Shown here piece after piece: positions 1 through 6,910 of a DNA stretch of 24,157 nt (within the stretch, counting starts at the first letter, position 1; each line of letters starts with the position of its first letter). Below the pieces are notes generated by a model. That model did not search any database. It saw only the letters and a program-made list of their open reading frames with translations, and was not told where the DNA came from. Origin of the DNA: UBA3792 sp045576895 (GTDB taxonomy: Bacteria; Bacillota; Clostridia; Christensenellales; CAG-138); assembly GCA_045576895.1 (NCBI GenBank), contig JAZNHI010000197.1:1-24157 (forward strand), in the 5' to 3' direction. Made by a program: the position numbers and the translations under genes.

Positions 1-181
1 TGCACTTCAGATTGCAGCCGGAGAAAAAGATCGTGCCGCTGCCGTGCGTGCCGCTGATCGAAGGCTCCTCGTCAAAATGCAGCGCCGCGCGTGCAACGCG
101 GACAACGGAAGAACAGCCGCAGAATCCTGCTGCGGCTGTTCGGTCGATTTTACATGCTCTTGGGCAGATATGACACGCCAT
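1..181 (-). CDS. Radical SAM protein, PflX / PFL-activase-like, N-terminal part (cut by window edge)
   Basis: Reading the minus strand from the ATG at 181-179 gives 60 codons that begin MACHICPRACKIDR and run off the left edge. The segment has an N-terminal Cys cluster (C3, C6, C10, C21, C23), then RAALHFDEEPSISG, then GSGTIFFSGCNLKC. The last two cysteines (C56, C60) start the CxxxCxxC motif that binds the radical SAM 4Fe-4S cluster; its third Cys lies outside the window. This arrangement is typical of the PflX family, relatives of pyruvate formate-lyase activating enzyme whose substrate is generally unknown. The start codon overlaps the TGA of the upstream hydrolase gene by one base (TGATG), so translation is probably coupled; only a distant GGGAG is visible as a ribosome site. 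The family call is firm. The target of the enzyme cannot be told from this fragment. Confidence 0.85.
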   Translation of the reverse strand, partial: MACHICPRACKIDRTAAAGFCGCSSVVRVARAALHFDEEPSISGTHGSGTIFFSGCNLKC

Positions 182-1893
182 CAGTCGAATACACGTCTCC
201 CGCACACAAAATTGCGATACCAGTATGCGGAGAAGGAGCTTTGTACGACTTGTCCTTTGCTGGAGCTCGCATGGATGAATTTGCTGCCGCCGATATAGAT
301 CGCGGTATGGTTGACCTTGTCGCTTGAATCGCTCTTGAAGAACAGAAGGTCGCCCTTTTTGAGATCGTCCACGGATTCGATCTTCTTCCAGTTGTCGTTG
401 TTCGAATACGTATATGCGTTGCGCCGGCTGACTTTGACGCCGCACTTGTTCAGACAGTAGTAGACAAGCCCGGAGCAGTCAAAGGAATCGGGACCTTCGT
501 CGCCGAGGACATACGGATCGCCGAGCTGGTTCTGCGCGCATTTCACAAGACCGTTGACGCTGTGCTCATAGGACGAACTGTCCGATGACGGCTTCGGCGT
601 TTTTGTGGGCTTCGGCGTAGGCGACGGGGTAGGCGTCCTGGTCGGTCTCGGCGTGGGCGTCGGGGTAGGCGTCTTTGTCGGCTTCGGCGTCTTGGTCGGC
701 TTGGGCGCCTTGGTAGGTTTCGGGGTAGGCGTCTTGGTCGGCTTCGGCGTCTTTGTGGGTTTCGGAGTCGGCGTCTTGGTCGGCTTGGGCGTCTTCGTAG
801 GTTTCGGGGTAGGCGTCTTTGTCGGCTTGGGCGTCTTCGTAGGCTTTGGCGTAGGCGTCTTTGTCGGCTTGGGCGTCTTCGTGGGTTTGGGGGTAGGCGT
901 CTTGGTCGGCTTGGGCGTCTTCGTGGGTTTGGGGGTAGGCGTCTTGGTCGGCTTGGGCGTCTTCGTAGGCTTTGGCGTAGGCGTCTTGGTCGGTTTCGGC
1001 GTCTTCGTGGGTTTCGGGGTAGGCGTCTTGGTCGGCTTGGGCGTCTTCGTGGGTTTCGGAGTAGGCGTCTTGGTCGGCTTCGGCGTGGGCGTCGGTTTCG
1101 GCGTCTTCGTGGGCTTCGGCGTAGGCTTGGGCGTCGGCGCGCGCTGCGGGTATTCCGCACCCGCGGGGATCGCATCGTCGGAATACAGCAGATCCCAGTC
1201 GTCCCGCGTGATCTGACCGTCTGCCTCATAGCTGTTCTTGGACTGGAACTGCATCACGGCTTCTTCCGTCTTGGGACCGAAATACCCGGTGATGCGGTCG
1301 TTGTAATAGCCGAGTTCGCTGAGCTGACGCTGTATGCTTTTGACGTCGGCGCCGTTGTCGTTCAGCTTGATCCGGTATTCCACCGCGTCTTCGTCGAAGA
1401 GCATCTCCTGCAGCGCAGCGGAAGCGATTCCGTTCTGTTCCGTATCGGTCGCGCGCTGAAACAGCGTGACAGCGTTTTTCGTTGATTCGTTGAAGAGCGT
1501 GCCGGGCTCGTCCGCCTCCATATAACCGAGATCCATGAGCTTCTGCTGCAGCGCGGTAACGGATGCGTTGTCGTCGTTCAGCTGCAGCGTGGAGTAATCG
1601 GAAACAGCGATTCGGTTGTCGGACGGTTCGGGCGTGGGCGCCGCGGTGGGGGCGGCAAGCATGGGCTCGTGGCTCGGCGTCGCGCCGCGAAGCACAACGG
1701 CATCTTCTTTTGTCGTCAGATATTCGGATTCCTGATTGGCGGAGGGGAACGGCGAGACTTCGCGATCGCGGAGGATCAGAAACAGACCGACGCTGCAAAA
1801 CACCGCCGCGACCGACAGTGCGATCACGATCCGCAGTGCGATCGGCATGGATCTGCGTTTTTTCCCCGGAAGCAGTTTGACCTCTTTCATCAT
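181..1893 (-). CDS. Membrane-anchored NlpC/P60 peptidoglycan hydrolase with two peptidoglycan-binding domains and a long PKPTKTP linker
   Basis: This 570-residue cell-wall hydrolase probably cuts peptide stems of peptidoglycan outside the membrane. In order it shows a basic N-terminus with one membrane segment (about residues 17-40), two PG_binding_1-type domains (about 100-170 and 172-240, each with an xVxxLQxxLxxLGY-like core), a Pro/Thr/Lys linker (about 250-433), and a C-terminal NlpC/P60 domain. The catalytic triad is visible as Cys473 in FDCSGLV, His529 in NHTAIYIGG and His541 in FIHASS. The start is one of two consecutive ATGs (1893 or 1890), preceded by AAAGGAG at good spacing. The linker is coded by a roughly 42-bp tandem repeat and is unusually long. 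The gene is translationally coupled to the radical SAM gene after it. Its exact bond specificity (usually D-Glu/diamino acid in this family) is inferred. Confidence 0.9.
   Translation of the reverse strand: MMKEVKLLPGKKRRSMPIALRIVIALSVAAVFCSVGLFLILRDREVSPFPSANQESEYLTTKEDAVVLRGATPSHEPMLAAPTAAPTPEPSDNRIAVSDYSTLQLNDDNASVTALQQKLMDLGYMEADEPGTLFNESTKNAVTLFQRATDTEQNGIASAALQEMLFDEDAVEYRIKLNDNGADVKSIQRQLSELGYYNDRITGYFGPKTEEAVMQFQSKNSYEADGQITRDDWDLLYSDDAIPAGAEYPQRAPTPKPTPKPTKTPKPTPTPKPTKTPTPKPTKTPKPTKTPTPKPTKTPKPTKTPTPKPTKTPKPTKTPTPKPTKTPKPTKTPTPKPTKTPKPTKTPTPKPTKTPKPTKTPTPKPTKTPKPTKTPTPKPTKTPKPTKTPTPKPTKAPKPTKTPKPTKTPTPTPTPRPTRTPTPSPTPKPTKTPKPSSDSSSYEHSVNGLVKCAQNQLGDPYVLGDEGPDSFDCSGLVYYCLNKCGVKVSRRNAYTYSNNDNWKKIESVDDLKKGDLLFFKSDSSDKVNHTAIYIGGSKFIHASSSKGQVVQSSFSAYWYRNFVCGRRVFD
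595..1140 (-). repeat. Coding tandem repeat (about 42 bp, PKPTKTPKPTKTPT units) in the wall-hydrolase linker
   Basis: The stretch codes for a Pro/Thr/Lys linker. Its centre (about 718-1075) is periodic with a unit of about 42 bp, and about eight consecutive units of the 14-residue PKPTKTPKPTKTPT can be counted. The flanks are degenerate PTPKPT, PTPTPRPTRTP and PSPTPKP variants. Units differ mostly at synonymous positions (ttt/ttg/ttc, ggc/ggg/gga on the plus strand). All other frames also stay open through it, giving Gly/Val-rich and Arg/Pro-rich shadow reading frames. Such arrays tend to change length by slippage or recombination. No spacers are present, so it is not a CRISPR array. Confidence 0.9.
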
Positions 1894-1916
1894 CGTTCGA
1901 CTCCTTTCCTGATTCT

Positions 1917-1925
1917 ATTATAGCA
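1917..1925 (-). promoter_or_regulatory. Extended -10 promoter for the wall hydrolase
   Basis: On the minus strand the sequence reads TGCTATAAT, a perfect -10 hexamer with the TGN extension, about 24 bases before the ATG. No good -35 hexamer lies at 17 bases, which extended -10 promoters tolerate. It lies back to back with the ABC-F promoter. Confidence 0.6.
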
Positions 1926-1984
1926 TACCATATGTAACAGAATCTTGAAATTTTTAAGAATTATTTCCAAATACCGCAGGAATG

Positions 1985-1993
1985 TGCTATACT
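1985..1993 (+). promoter_or_regulatory. Extended -10 promoter for the ABC-F gene
   Basis: TGCTATACT is an extended -10 element 26 bases before the ATG at 2020. The hexamer 17 bases upstream (TTCCAA, 1965-1970) is a poor -35. The ribosome site GAAGGA (2006-2011) follows at normal spacing. Confidence 0.5.
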
Positions 1994-2019
1994 GTGCTTG
2001 AAAATGAAGGAAAAAAACG

Positions 2020-3945
2020 ATGTCTCTGTTATTTGTTGATCATTTGAAAAAGACTTATGCGGACCGAACGCTGTTTTCGGACGTCTCCTTTGAGATCCGT
2101 CCGGGGGAGCGCGTCGGTCTGATCGGCGTGAACGGATCCGGAAAAACGACGCTCATGCGGATCCTGATGGGCAAGGAACCGTATGACGGCGGGTCCTTCG
2201 GCATGCGCCAGGGAACGAAGCTTTCCTATGTGGAGCAGATCCCGAAGCTTGATGAGAAGACGGATCTCTACACCTTTACGCTGGAAGCCTTCCGCCCGCT
2301 GTTGGATCTGGAAGCCGAAGAGATTCGGATCCTTGAAAAACTGGAGCGCGGGGACGGCGACCGGGATCGCCTCATCAAGCGGCAGGCGATCGTCGTCGAC
2401 ACGCTTTCGCACGAAGGCGGAACGACCTTCCGCGCGCTGACGCGCTCCGCACTTCTGGGGCTCGGCTTTCCGGAAGCGGATCTTGCGCGTCCGGTCACGC
2501 AGTTTTCCGGCGGGCAGATCGGCAAGGCGATGCTTGCCCGCGCGATCCTCTCGAAGGCGGATCTGCTGCTTCTGGACGAGCCGACGAACAACCTCGACGT
2601 CGCCGCGATCCGGTGGCTGACCGAATATCTCCGGCAGTTCAAGGGCGCCGTTCTCGTCGTTTCGCACGACCGCGCGTTTCTGGACGACACGGTAACGCGC
2701 ATGCTCGAGCTGCAGCACGGACGAATCCGTGGCACGGACGGAAACTACTCCCGCTATATGGAGCTGAAGCTCGACGAGCGCGAGCTCGCGCAGAAGATCT
2801 ATCTGCGCAAGCAAAAGGAGATCAGGCGCATTCAGGGCATCATTGACCAGCAGAGGCGGTGGAACCAGGAGCACAACTATGTGACGATCGCGTCCAAGCA
2901 GAAGCAGATCGACCGCATCAAAGAGGATATGGTCGAGCCGGAGCGCGACGAAAAGTCCATCGTCTTCCGGTTCCCGACACCGGCACCGACCGGCAACGAG
3001 GTGATCGGGCTGTACGATCTCGGCATGCGCTTTGGCGAACACCGGCTGTTCTCGCACCTGAACGGCATGATCCGGGCGGGGCAGTGCGTGTGCCTGATCG
3101 GCGCGAACGGCTGCGGCAAAACGACGCTTCTCCGGATCCTGACCGGCAGCGAACGGCAGACGGAAGGCACATACAAGATCGGCGCGGGCGTACGGATCGG
3201 CTACTTTGCGCAGAATACTTATGAACTGAACGAAGCGAACACCGTGATCGAAGAACTGGACGCGGCGTTTCCCCTGATCGAGCGCAACACGCTGCGCGGC
3301 TATCTCGGGATGTTTCTGTTCAAATACGACGACATCGACAAGCGCATCGGCACGCTCTCCGGCGGGGAAAAGACCAGGATCCGGCTTCTGAAGCTCGTGC
3401 TGTCCGGCGCGAACGTGCTGCTGCTGGACGAGCCGACGAACCATCTGGACATCGCGTCCGCGGAAATGCTTGAAAGCGCGCTGGAGAAGTTCACCGGCAC
3501 GGTGCTGATCGTTACGCACGACCGGTATCTGGTGCGGCGGCTTGCGGACCGGGTGATTCTGATGACGGAGGACGGGCTCGTTGAGCAGCGCGACGAAGAG
3601 GAGGACCTCTTCGAACGCATCGTGGAGCGCAGACCCGAAAAGGAAACGGCTGAGAAGCCTGCGGAGCAGGACAATCTGTACTTCCGGCGCAGGGAAGCGA
3701 AACAGCTTCGCGCAAAGGCAAAGCAGGAGATCCACCGCATCGAACGGCTGATCGAGGAGAACGAGACCGCAAAGCGTCAGGCGGAGCGGGAGCTTTCGGA
3801 TGCGCAGGCGGGGAATGATTACCGCCGGATGCAGCAATTATATGAAACCGTCTCGTCGCTCGAGACGGAGGAAACAACGCTTTATGACCGGCTGGAACAG
3901 GCGGAAGCCGCGCTTTCCGGCATAGAAACGGAGGAAGAGGTATGA
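2020..3945 (+). CDS. ABC-F family ATPase (Uup/YdiF-like, ribosome-associated)
   Basis: The protein has 641 residues and two ABC ATPase domains in one chain, with no membrane segment; this is the ABC-F layout, whose members act on the ribosome rather than as transporters. Domain 1 shows Walker A GVNGSGKTT (about residues 36-44), signature FSGGQ and Walker B LLLLDEPTNNLD. Domain 2 shows GANGCGKTT, LSGGEKTR and VLLLDEPTNHLD. Between them lies the charged helical linker typical of the family. The last 80 or so residues (about 560-635) are a charged coiled coil, as in Uup- and YdiF-like members. The start has GAAGGA upstream. The stop overlaps the next start as ATGA, so the kinase-like gene is co-translated. 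Whether it is a general translation factor or gives antibiotic protection cannot be decided from sequence. Confidence 0.92.
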   Translation: MSLLFVDHLKKTYADRTLFSDVSFEIRPGERVGLIGVNGSGKTTLMRILMGKEPYDGGSFGMRQGTKLSYVEQIPKLDEKTDLYTFTLEAFRPLLDLEAEEIRILEKLERGDGDRDRLIKRQAIVVDTLSHEGGTTFRALTRSALLGLGFPEADLARPVTQFSGGQIGKAMLARAILSKADLLLLDEPTNNLDVAAIRWLTEYLRQFKGAVLVVSHDRAFLDDTVTRMLELQHGRIRGTDGNYSRYMELKLDERELAQKIYLRKQKEIRRIQGIIDQQRRWNQEHNYVTIASKQKQIDRIKEDMVEPERDEKSIVFRFPTPAPTGNEVIGLYDLGMRFGEHRLFSHLNGMIRAGQCVCLIGANGCGKTTLLRILTGSERQTEGTYKIGAGVRIGYFAQNTYELNEANTVIEELDAAFPLIERNTLRGYLGMFLFKYDDIDKRIGTLSGGEKTRIRLLKLVLSGANVLLLDEPTNHLDIASAEMLESALEKFTGTVLIVTHDRYLVRRLADRVILMTEDGLVEQRDEEEDLFERIVERRPEKETAEKPAEQDNLYFRRREAKQLRAKAKQEIHRIERLIEENETAKRQAERELSDAQAGNDYRRMQQLYETVSSLETEETTLYDRLEQAEAALSGIETEEEV

Positions 3946-5480
3946 TCTGGCATTATTTTCCGATCGGAATGCGGTTCCCCGTCCGGGATTTCTCGGACGA
4001 AACGCGCCGTGCCTGCTGGCGGATCGCGCTTTCGGCGGCGTATGCTTCGGACCCCTGCGGCACCGGACTGTATGAAGCCTGTGAGGCATACGATCCGATC
4101 GCGCAGAGCCCGGTTTACACCTGCATCGTGTGCTATGTCGGGATCAAGCAATCCCGCGCGGCGGGCAAAACGATGCACGCGCTTGACGGGCTGATGACGA
4201 GGCTGTGCCTTGTCGACCCGCTTGTGCAGGCGAACTATCTGGAAAGCTTCGGTCCGTATCCGATCCTTGCGGAGATCGACACGGCGGGGAAGATCGTTCC
4301 GAACGAGCAGGGCGCGGCATTTCTGCCGACGGAGCAGATCGAGCCGATGCAGCCGACCTCCGGCTGGACGCTTCTGCTTGCGCCGGATTCGATGCGAGGT
4401 GTCTGCAATGCGGAAACGCTGACGCGGATTCTCGGCACGGAAGCCGCCGCACACGGACTGCGCGTGCGCAGAATGCCGGTTGCGGACGGCGGCGAGGGAA
4501 CGGTTCGCGCCTTGATCGCGGGGATCGGCGGACGGCATGAATCCGTCGTCTGCGAGGATCTGAACGGCGAACGCGTGAACATGACGGTCGGCGTGATTCC
4601 CGGACCGATCGCGGTGATCGAAGCTGCGGAAGCGGCAGGTGCCGCCCGGATCGGCGAACAGACGCCGCCGATCGAAAAACGGTCGAGCTTTGCCGTCGGT
4701 ATGCTGATCAGGAAGATGCTCGATCTCGGGTATCGGAGGATCTGGATCGGGCTCGGCGATACCGTGACGGCGGATCTCGGACTCGGCGCGCTCTCCGCGC
4801 TCGGCGTCCGGTTCTTTGACCGGGACGGAGCGCCCGTTGCACCGTGCCCGGAAAACCTTGCCGCGATCGAACGGATCGAACGCAGCGAACTGGATCCGAG
4901 GATCGCCCTGACCGAGCTTACGGTTTTGTGCGACGTGAATGCCCCGCTGCTCGGTACGGACGGCGCGCTAATGACCTTCGGTCCGCAAAGCGGCGCATCG
5001 CAGGAACAGATCGCGGCGTGGGAAACAGAGTTTCAAAGGCTTGTTCCGCTGCTCGGCGGCAATCCGAGCGCGCAGGGAAGCGGCGCGGCAGGCGGTCTCG
5101 GCTTTGCACTTGCTTCGATCGGCGGGAAGCTCGTAAGCGGCGCAGACCGGATCCTCGAGCGGATCGGCTTCGGCTTTGCCATGCGGGATGCGGACTTCGT
5201 CGTCACGGGCGAGGGCTGCTTTGACGCGCAGAGTATCCGGTTCAGGAAAGCCTCGGTTGCGGTTCTGGAACGCCTCTGCGAGGGGGAGCGGCCGGGATGC
5301 CTGTTCATCGGCAAAACCGATCTCGATACGGATGCGCTTCTGCGCGAACATGCGGCGCTCCGGGGCATTGTGATCTGCCCGTGCACCGATGAACCGTATG
5401 CCGACAGCGTGACGCGCGCATTTGTACGCACGCTGCTGCCGATGATCGGAAAAGACGTTGCCAAAGGGCAGACAATATGA
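3942..5480 (+). CDS. Divergent glycerate-kinase-like protein with an unassigned N-terminal region
   Basis: This protein has 512 residues. From about residue 140 to the end it resembles glycerate 2-kinase of the GlxK/GarK type: LLLAPDSMRG, ADGGEGT (181-187), GAAGGLGFAL and VVTGEGCFDAQS (from 421). Several family motifs are changed. The usual GIGGSATNDGG reads GLGDTVTADLG (270-280), and the Lys-rich DSFKGS start is DSMRGV. The first 140 or so residues (FPIGMRFPVRDFSDETRRAC onward) are not a part of the kinase that I recognise; they hold several Cys and may be a separate domain. The start overlaps the ABC-F stop by four bases. The promoter of the next gene lies across its stop codon. Kinase activity on glycerate is uncertain; it may act on another small hydroxy acid or be non-catalytic. 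Confidence 0.75.
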   Translation: MIWHYFPIGMRFPVRDFSDETRRACWRIALSAAYASDPCGTGLYEACEAYDPIAQSPVYTCIVCYVGIKQSRAAGKTMHALDGLMTRLCLVDPLVQANYLESFGPYPILAEIDTAGKIVPNEQGAAFLPTEQIEPMQPTSGWTLLLAPDSMRGVCNAETLTRILGTEAAAHGLRVRRMPVADGGEGTVRALIAGIGGRHESVVCEDLNGERVNMTVGVIPGPIAVIEAAEAAGAARIGEQTPPIEKRSSFAVGMLIRKMLDLGYRRIWIGLGDTVTADLGLGALSALGVRFFDRDGAPVAPCPENLAAIERIERSELDPRIALTELTVLCDVNAPLLGTDGALMTFGPQSGASQEQIAAWETEFQRLVPLLGGNPSAQGSGAAGGLGFALASIGGKLVSGADRILERIGFGFAMRDADFVVTGEGCFDAQSIRFRKASVAVLERLCEGERPGCLFIGKTDLDTDALLREHAALRGIVICPCTDEPYADSVTRAFVRTLLPMIGKDVAKGQTI

Positions 5481-5486
5481 TATAAT
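5458..5486 (+). promoter_or_regulatory. Sigma-A promoter for the nucleoside phosphorylase gene
   Basis: TTGCCA (5458-5463), a 17-base spacer and a perfect TATAAT (5481-5486) form a near-consensus promoter. It overlaps the last codons and stop of the kinase-like gene. AAGGAGG (5503-5509) follows, nine bases before the ATG at 5519. Confidence 0.8.
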
Positions 5487-5518
5487 TTTTTATCTGCTAC
5501 ATAAGGAGGACAAATCGC

Positions 5519-6838
5519 ATGCGCATGGTCGATCTGATCGAAAAGAAGGTAAACGGCGGAACGCTTTCCGGCGATGAGATCCGCTATATCGTCAACGGCT
5601 TCACGGACGGTTCGATTCCGGATTATCAGATGTCCGCGTTCCAGATGGCGGTCGTGTTCAACGGCATGACCGACCGCGAGACCGCGGATCTTACGATGGC
5701 AATGATGCATTCCGGCGAGGTCGTGGATCTTTCCGACCTGCGCGGCGTGAAGGTCGACAAGCATTCCACCGGCGGCGTGGGCGACACGACGACGCTCGTG
5801 ATCGCGCCGCTCGTTGCGGCATGCGGCGGCACGGTGGCAAAGATGAGCGGCAGAGGGCTCGGACACACGGGCGGCACGCTCGACAAGCTTGAATCGATCC
5901 CCGGCGTCTGCATCGAGCAGCCGATGGAGCGGTTCAAGGAGATCGTGAACGACATCGGTGTCGCGGTCATCGGACAGACCGGCAACCTCGTTCCCGCCGA
6001 CAAAAAGATGTACGCCCTGCGCGACGTCACAGCGACCGTGCGCAGCATCCCGCTGATCGCTTCGAGCATCATGTCCAAGAAGCTTGCGGCGGGCACCGAC
6101 GCGATCGTGCTCGACGTCAAGACCGGCACCGGCGCGTTCATGACCACGGTCGACGAAGCCGAAAAGCTTGCGCATCTGATGGTTTCCATCGGCAAGCTCG
6201 TCGGACGCGAATGCGTGGCGGTCATCACCGACATGAATCAGCCGCTGGGGCTTGCGGTCGGCAACGCGCTCGAGGTGCGCGAGGCGGTCGAGCTGCTTTC
6301 CGAAAAGATCCCCGCCGGCGATCCGCTCTATGAAGTCTGCATGCTGCTGGGCGTGCACATGATGCGTCTGTCCAAGCTTGCCGCAACCGAGGTCGAAGCG
6401 CGCGAAAAGCTCGAATCCGCGCTGCATTCCGGCGCTGGACTCAAGAAGCTGCGCGAGATGATCGCGGCGGAGGGCGGCGACGCGTCTTATATCGGGCTCG
6501 ACCGCATCGACGAGCTCTGCAAAGTAAAGACGGTCCTGAACGTCTATCCGAAGCGCGCGGGCTATATCTCTTCGATGAACGCGGAGCGCATCGGCACCGC
6601 GGCGCAGATCCTCGGCGCGGGACGCGCCACGAAGGAGGAGAGCATCGACCCGGCGGTCGGACTCGTCATGAAGAAGCGTCTCGGCGATTTTATCCGCGCC
6701 GACGAACCGCTGTGCGTGATGTACGTGAACGACGAAACCAAGCTGAACGCCGCGCTTGAAATGTTCCACAGCGCGTTCGAGTATTCCGACGCAAAGCCGG
6801 ACTACCGCCCGATGGTGTACGACGTCGTCCGCGCGTAA
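5519..6838 (+). CDS. pdp: Pyrimidine-nucleoside phosphorylase
   Basis: The enzyme splits uridine, thymidine or deoxyuridine with phosphate, giving free base and (deoxy)ribose 1-phosphate for salvage. Its 439 residues match the usual length (about 430-440). Seen directly are the phosphate-binding KHSTGGVGDTTT, the family signature SGRGLGHTGGTLDKLE, and a C-terminal PyNP-type region with GRATKEE followed by LVMKKRLGD. Having TTT in the KHSTGGVGD segment, as in Bacillus-type enzymes, favours the broad pyrimidine phosphorylase over the thymidine-only DeoA, but sequence alone does not settle this. The gene has its own strong promoter and ribosome site. No deoxyribose operon neighbours are present, so it is probably transcribed alone. 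Confidence 0.92.
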   Translation: MRMVDLIEKKVNGGTLSGDEIRYIVNGFTDGSIPDYQMSAFQMAVVFNGMTDRETADLTMAMMHSGEVVDLSDLRGVKVDKHSTGGVGDTTTLVIAPLVAACGGTVAKMSGRGLGHTGGTLDKLESIPGVCIEQPMERFKEIVNDIGVAVIGQTGNLVPADKKMYALRDVTATVRSIPLIASSIMSKKLAAGTDAIVLDVKTGTGAFMTTVDEAEKLAHLMVSIGKLVGRECVAVITDMNQPLGLAVGNALEVREAVELLSEKIPAGDPLYEVCMLLGVHMMRLSKLAATEVEAREKLESALHSGAGLKKLREMIAAEGGDASYIGLDRIDELCKVKTVLNVYPKRAGYISSMNAERIGTAAQILGAGRATKEESIDPAVGLVMKKRLGDFIRADEPLCVMYVNDETKLNAALEMFHSAFEYSDAKPDYRPMVYDVVRA

Positions 6839-6865
6839 CGCGATTATAAGAATCAGATCGAAGGA

Positions 6866-6896
6866 AAACGGCGCACCCGGTTCGGGCGTGCCGTTT
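6866..6896 (+). terminator. Possible terminator hairpin after the phosphorylase gene
   Basis: AACGGCGCACCC and GGGCGTGCCGTT form a 12-bp stem with one mismatch and one G-U pair around the loop GGTTC, flanked by A and T runs. Only three T follow, so it is a weak or factor-assisted terminator. It fills the gap before polA. Confidence 0.45.
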
Positions 6897-6910
6897 CGGA
6901 AAGAGGAACC

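Noticed and set aside
44..327. Plus-strand frames near the left edge
   Set aside because: They lie antisense to the radical SAM start and the NlpC/P60 end, which carry clear motifs.
595..1140. Possible CRISPR array
   Set aside because: Units are contiguous, in frame and without unique spacers; it is a coding repeat.
605..1216. Plus-strand frame of 203 codons rich in Gly/Val, and a minus-strand Arg/Pro frame at 543-1229
   Set aside because: Both are shadows of the 42-bp repeat in the wall-hydrolase gene; they lack ribosome sites and domain features.
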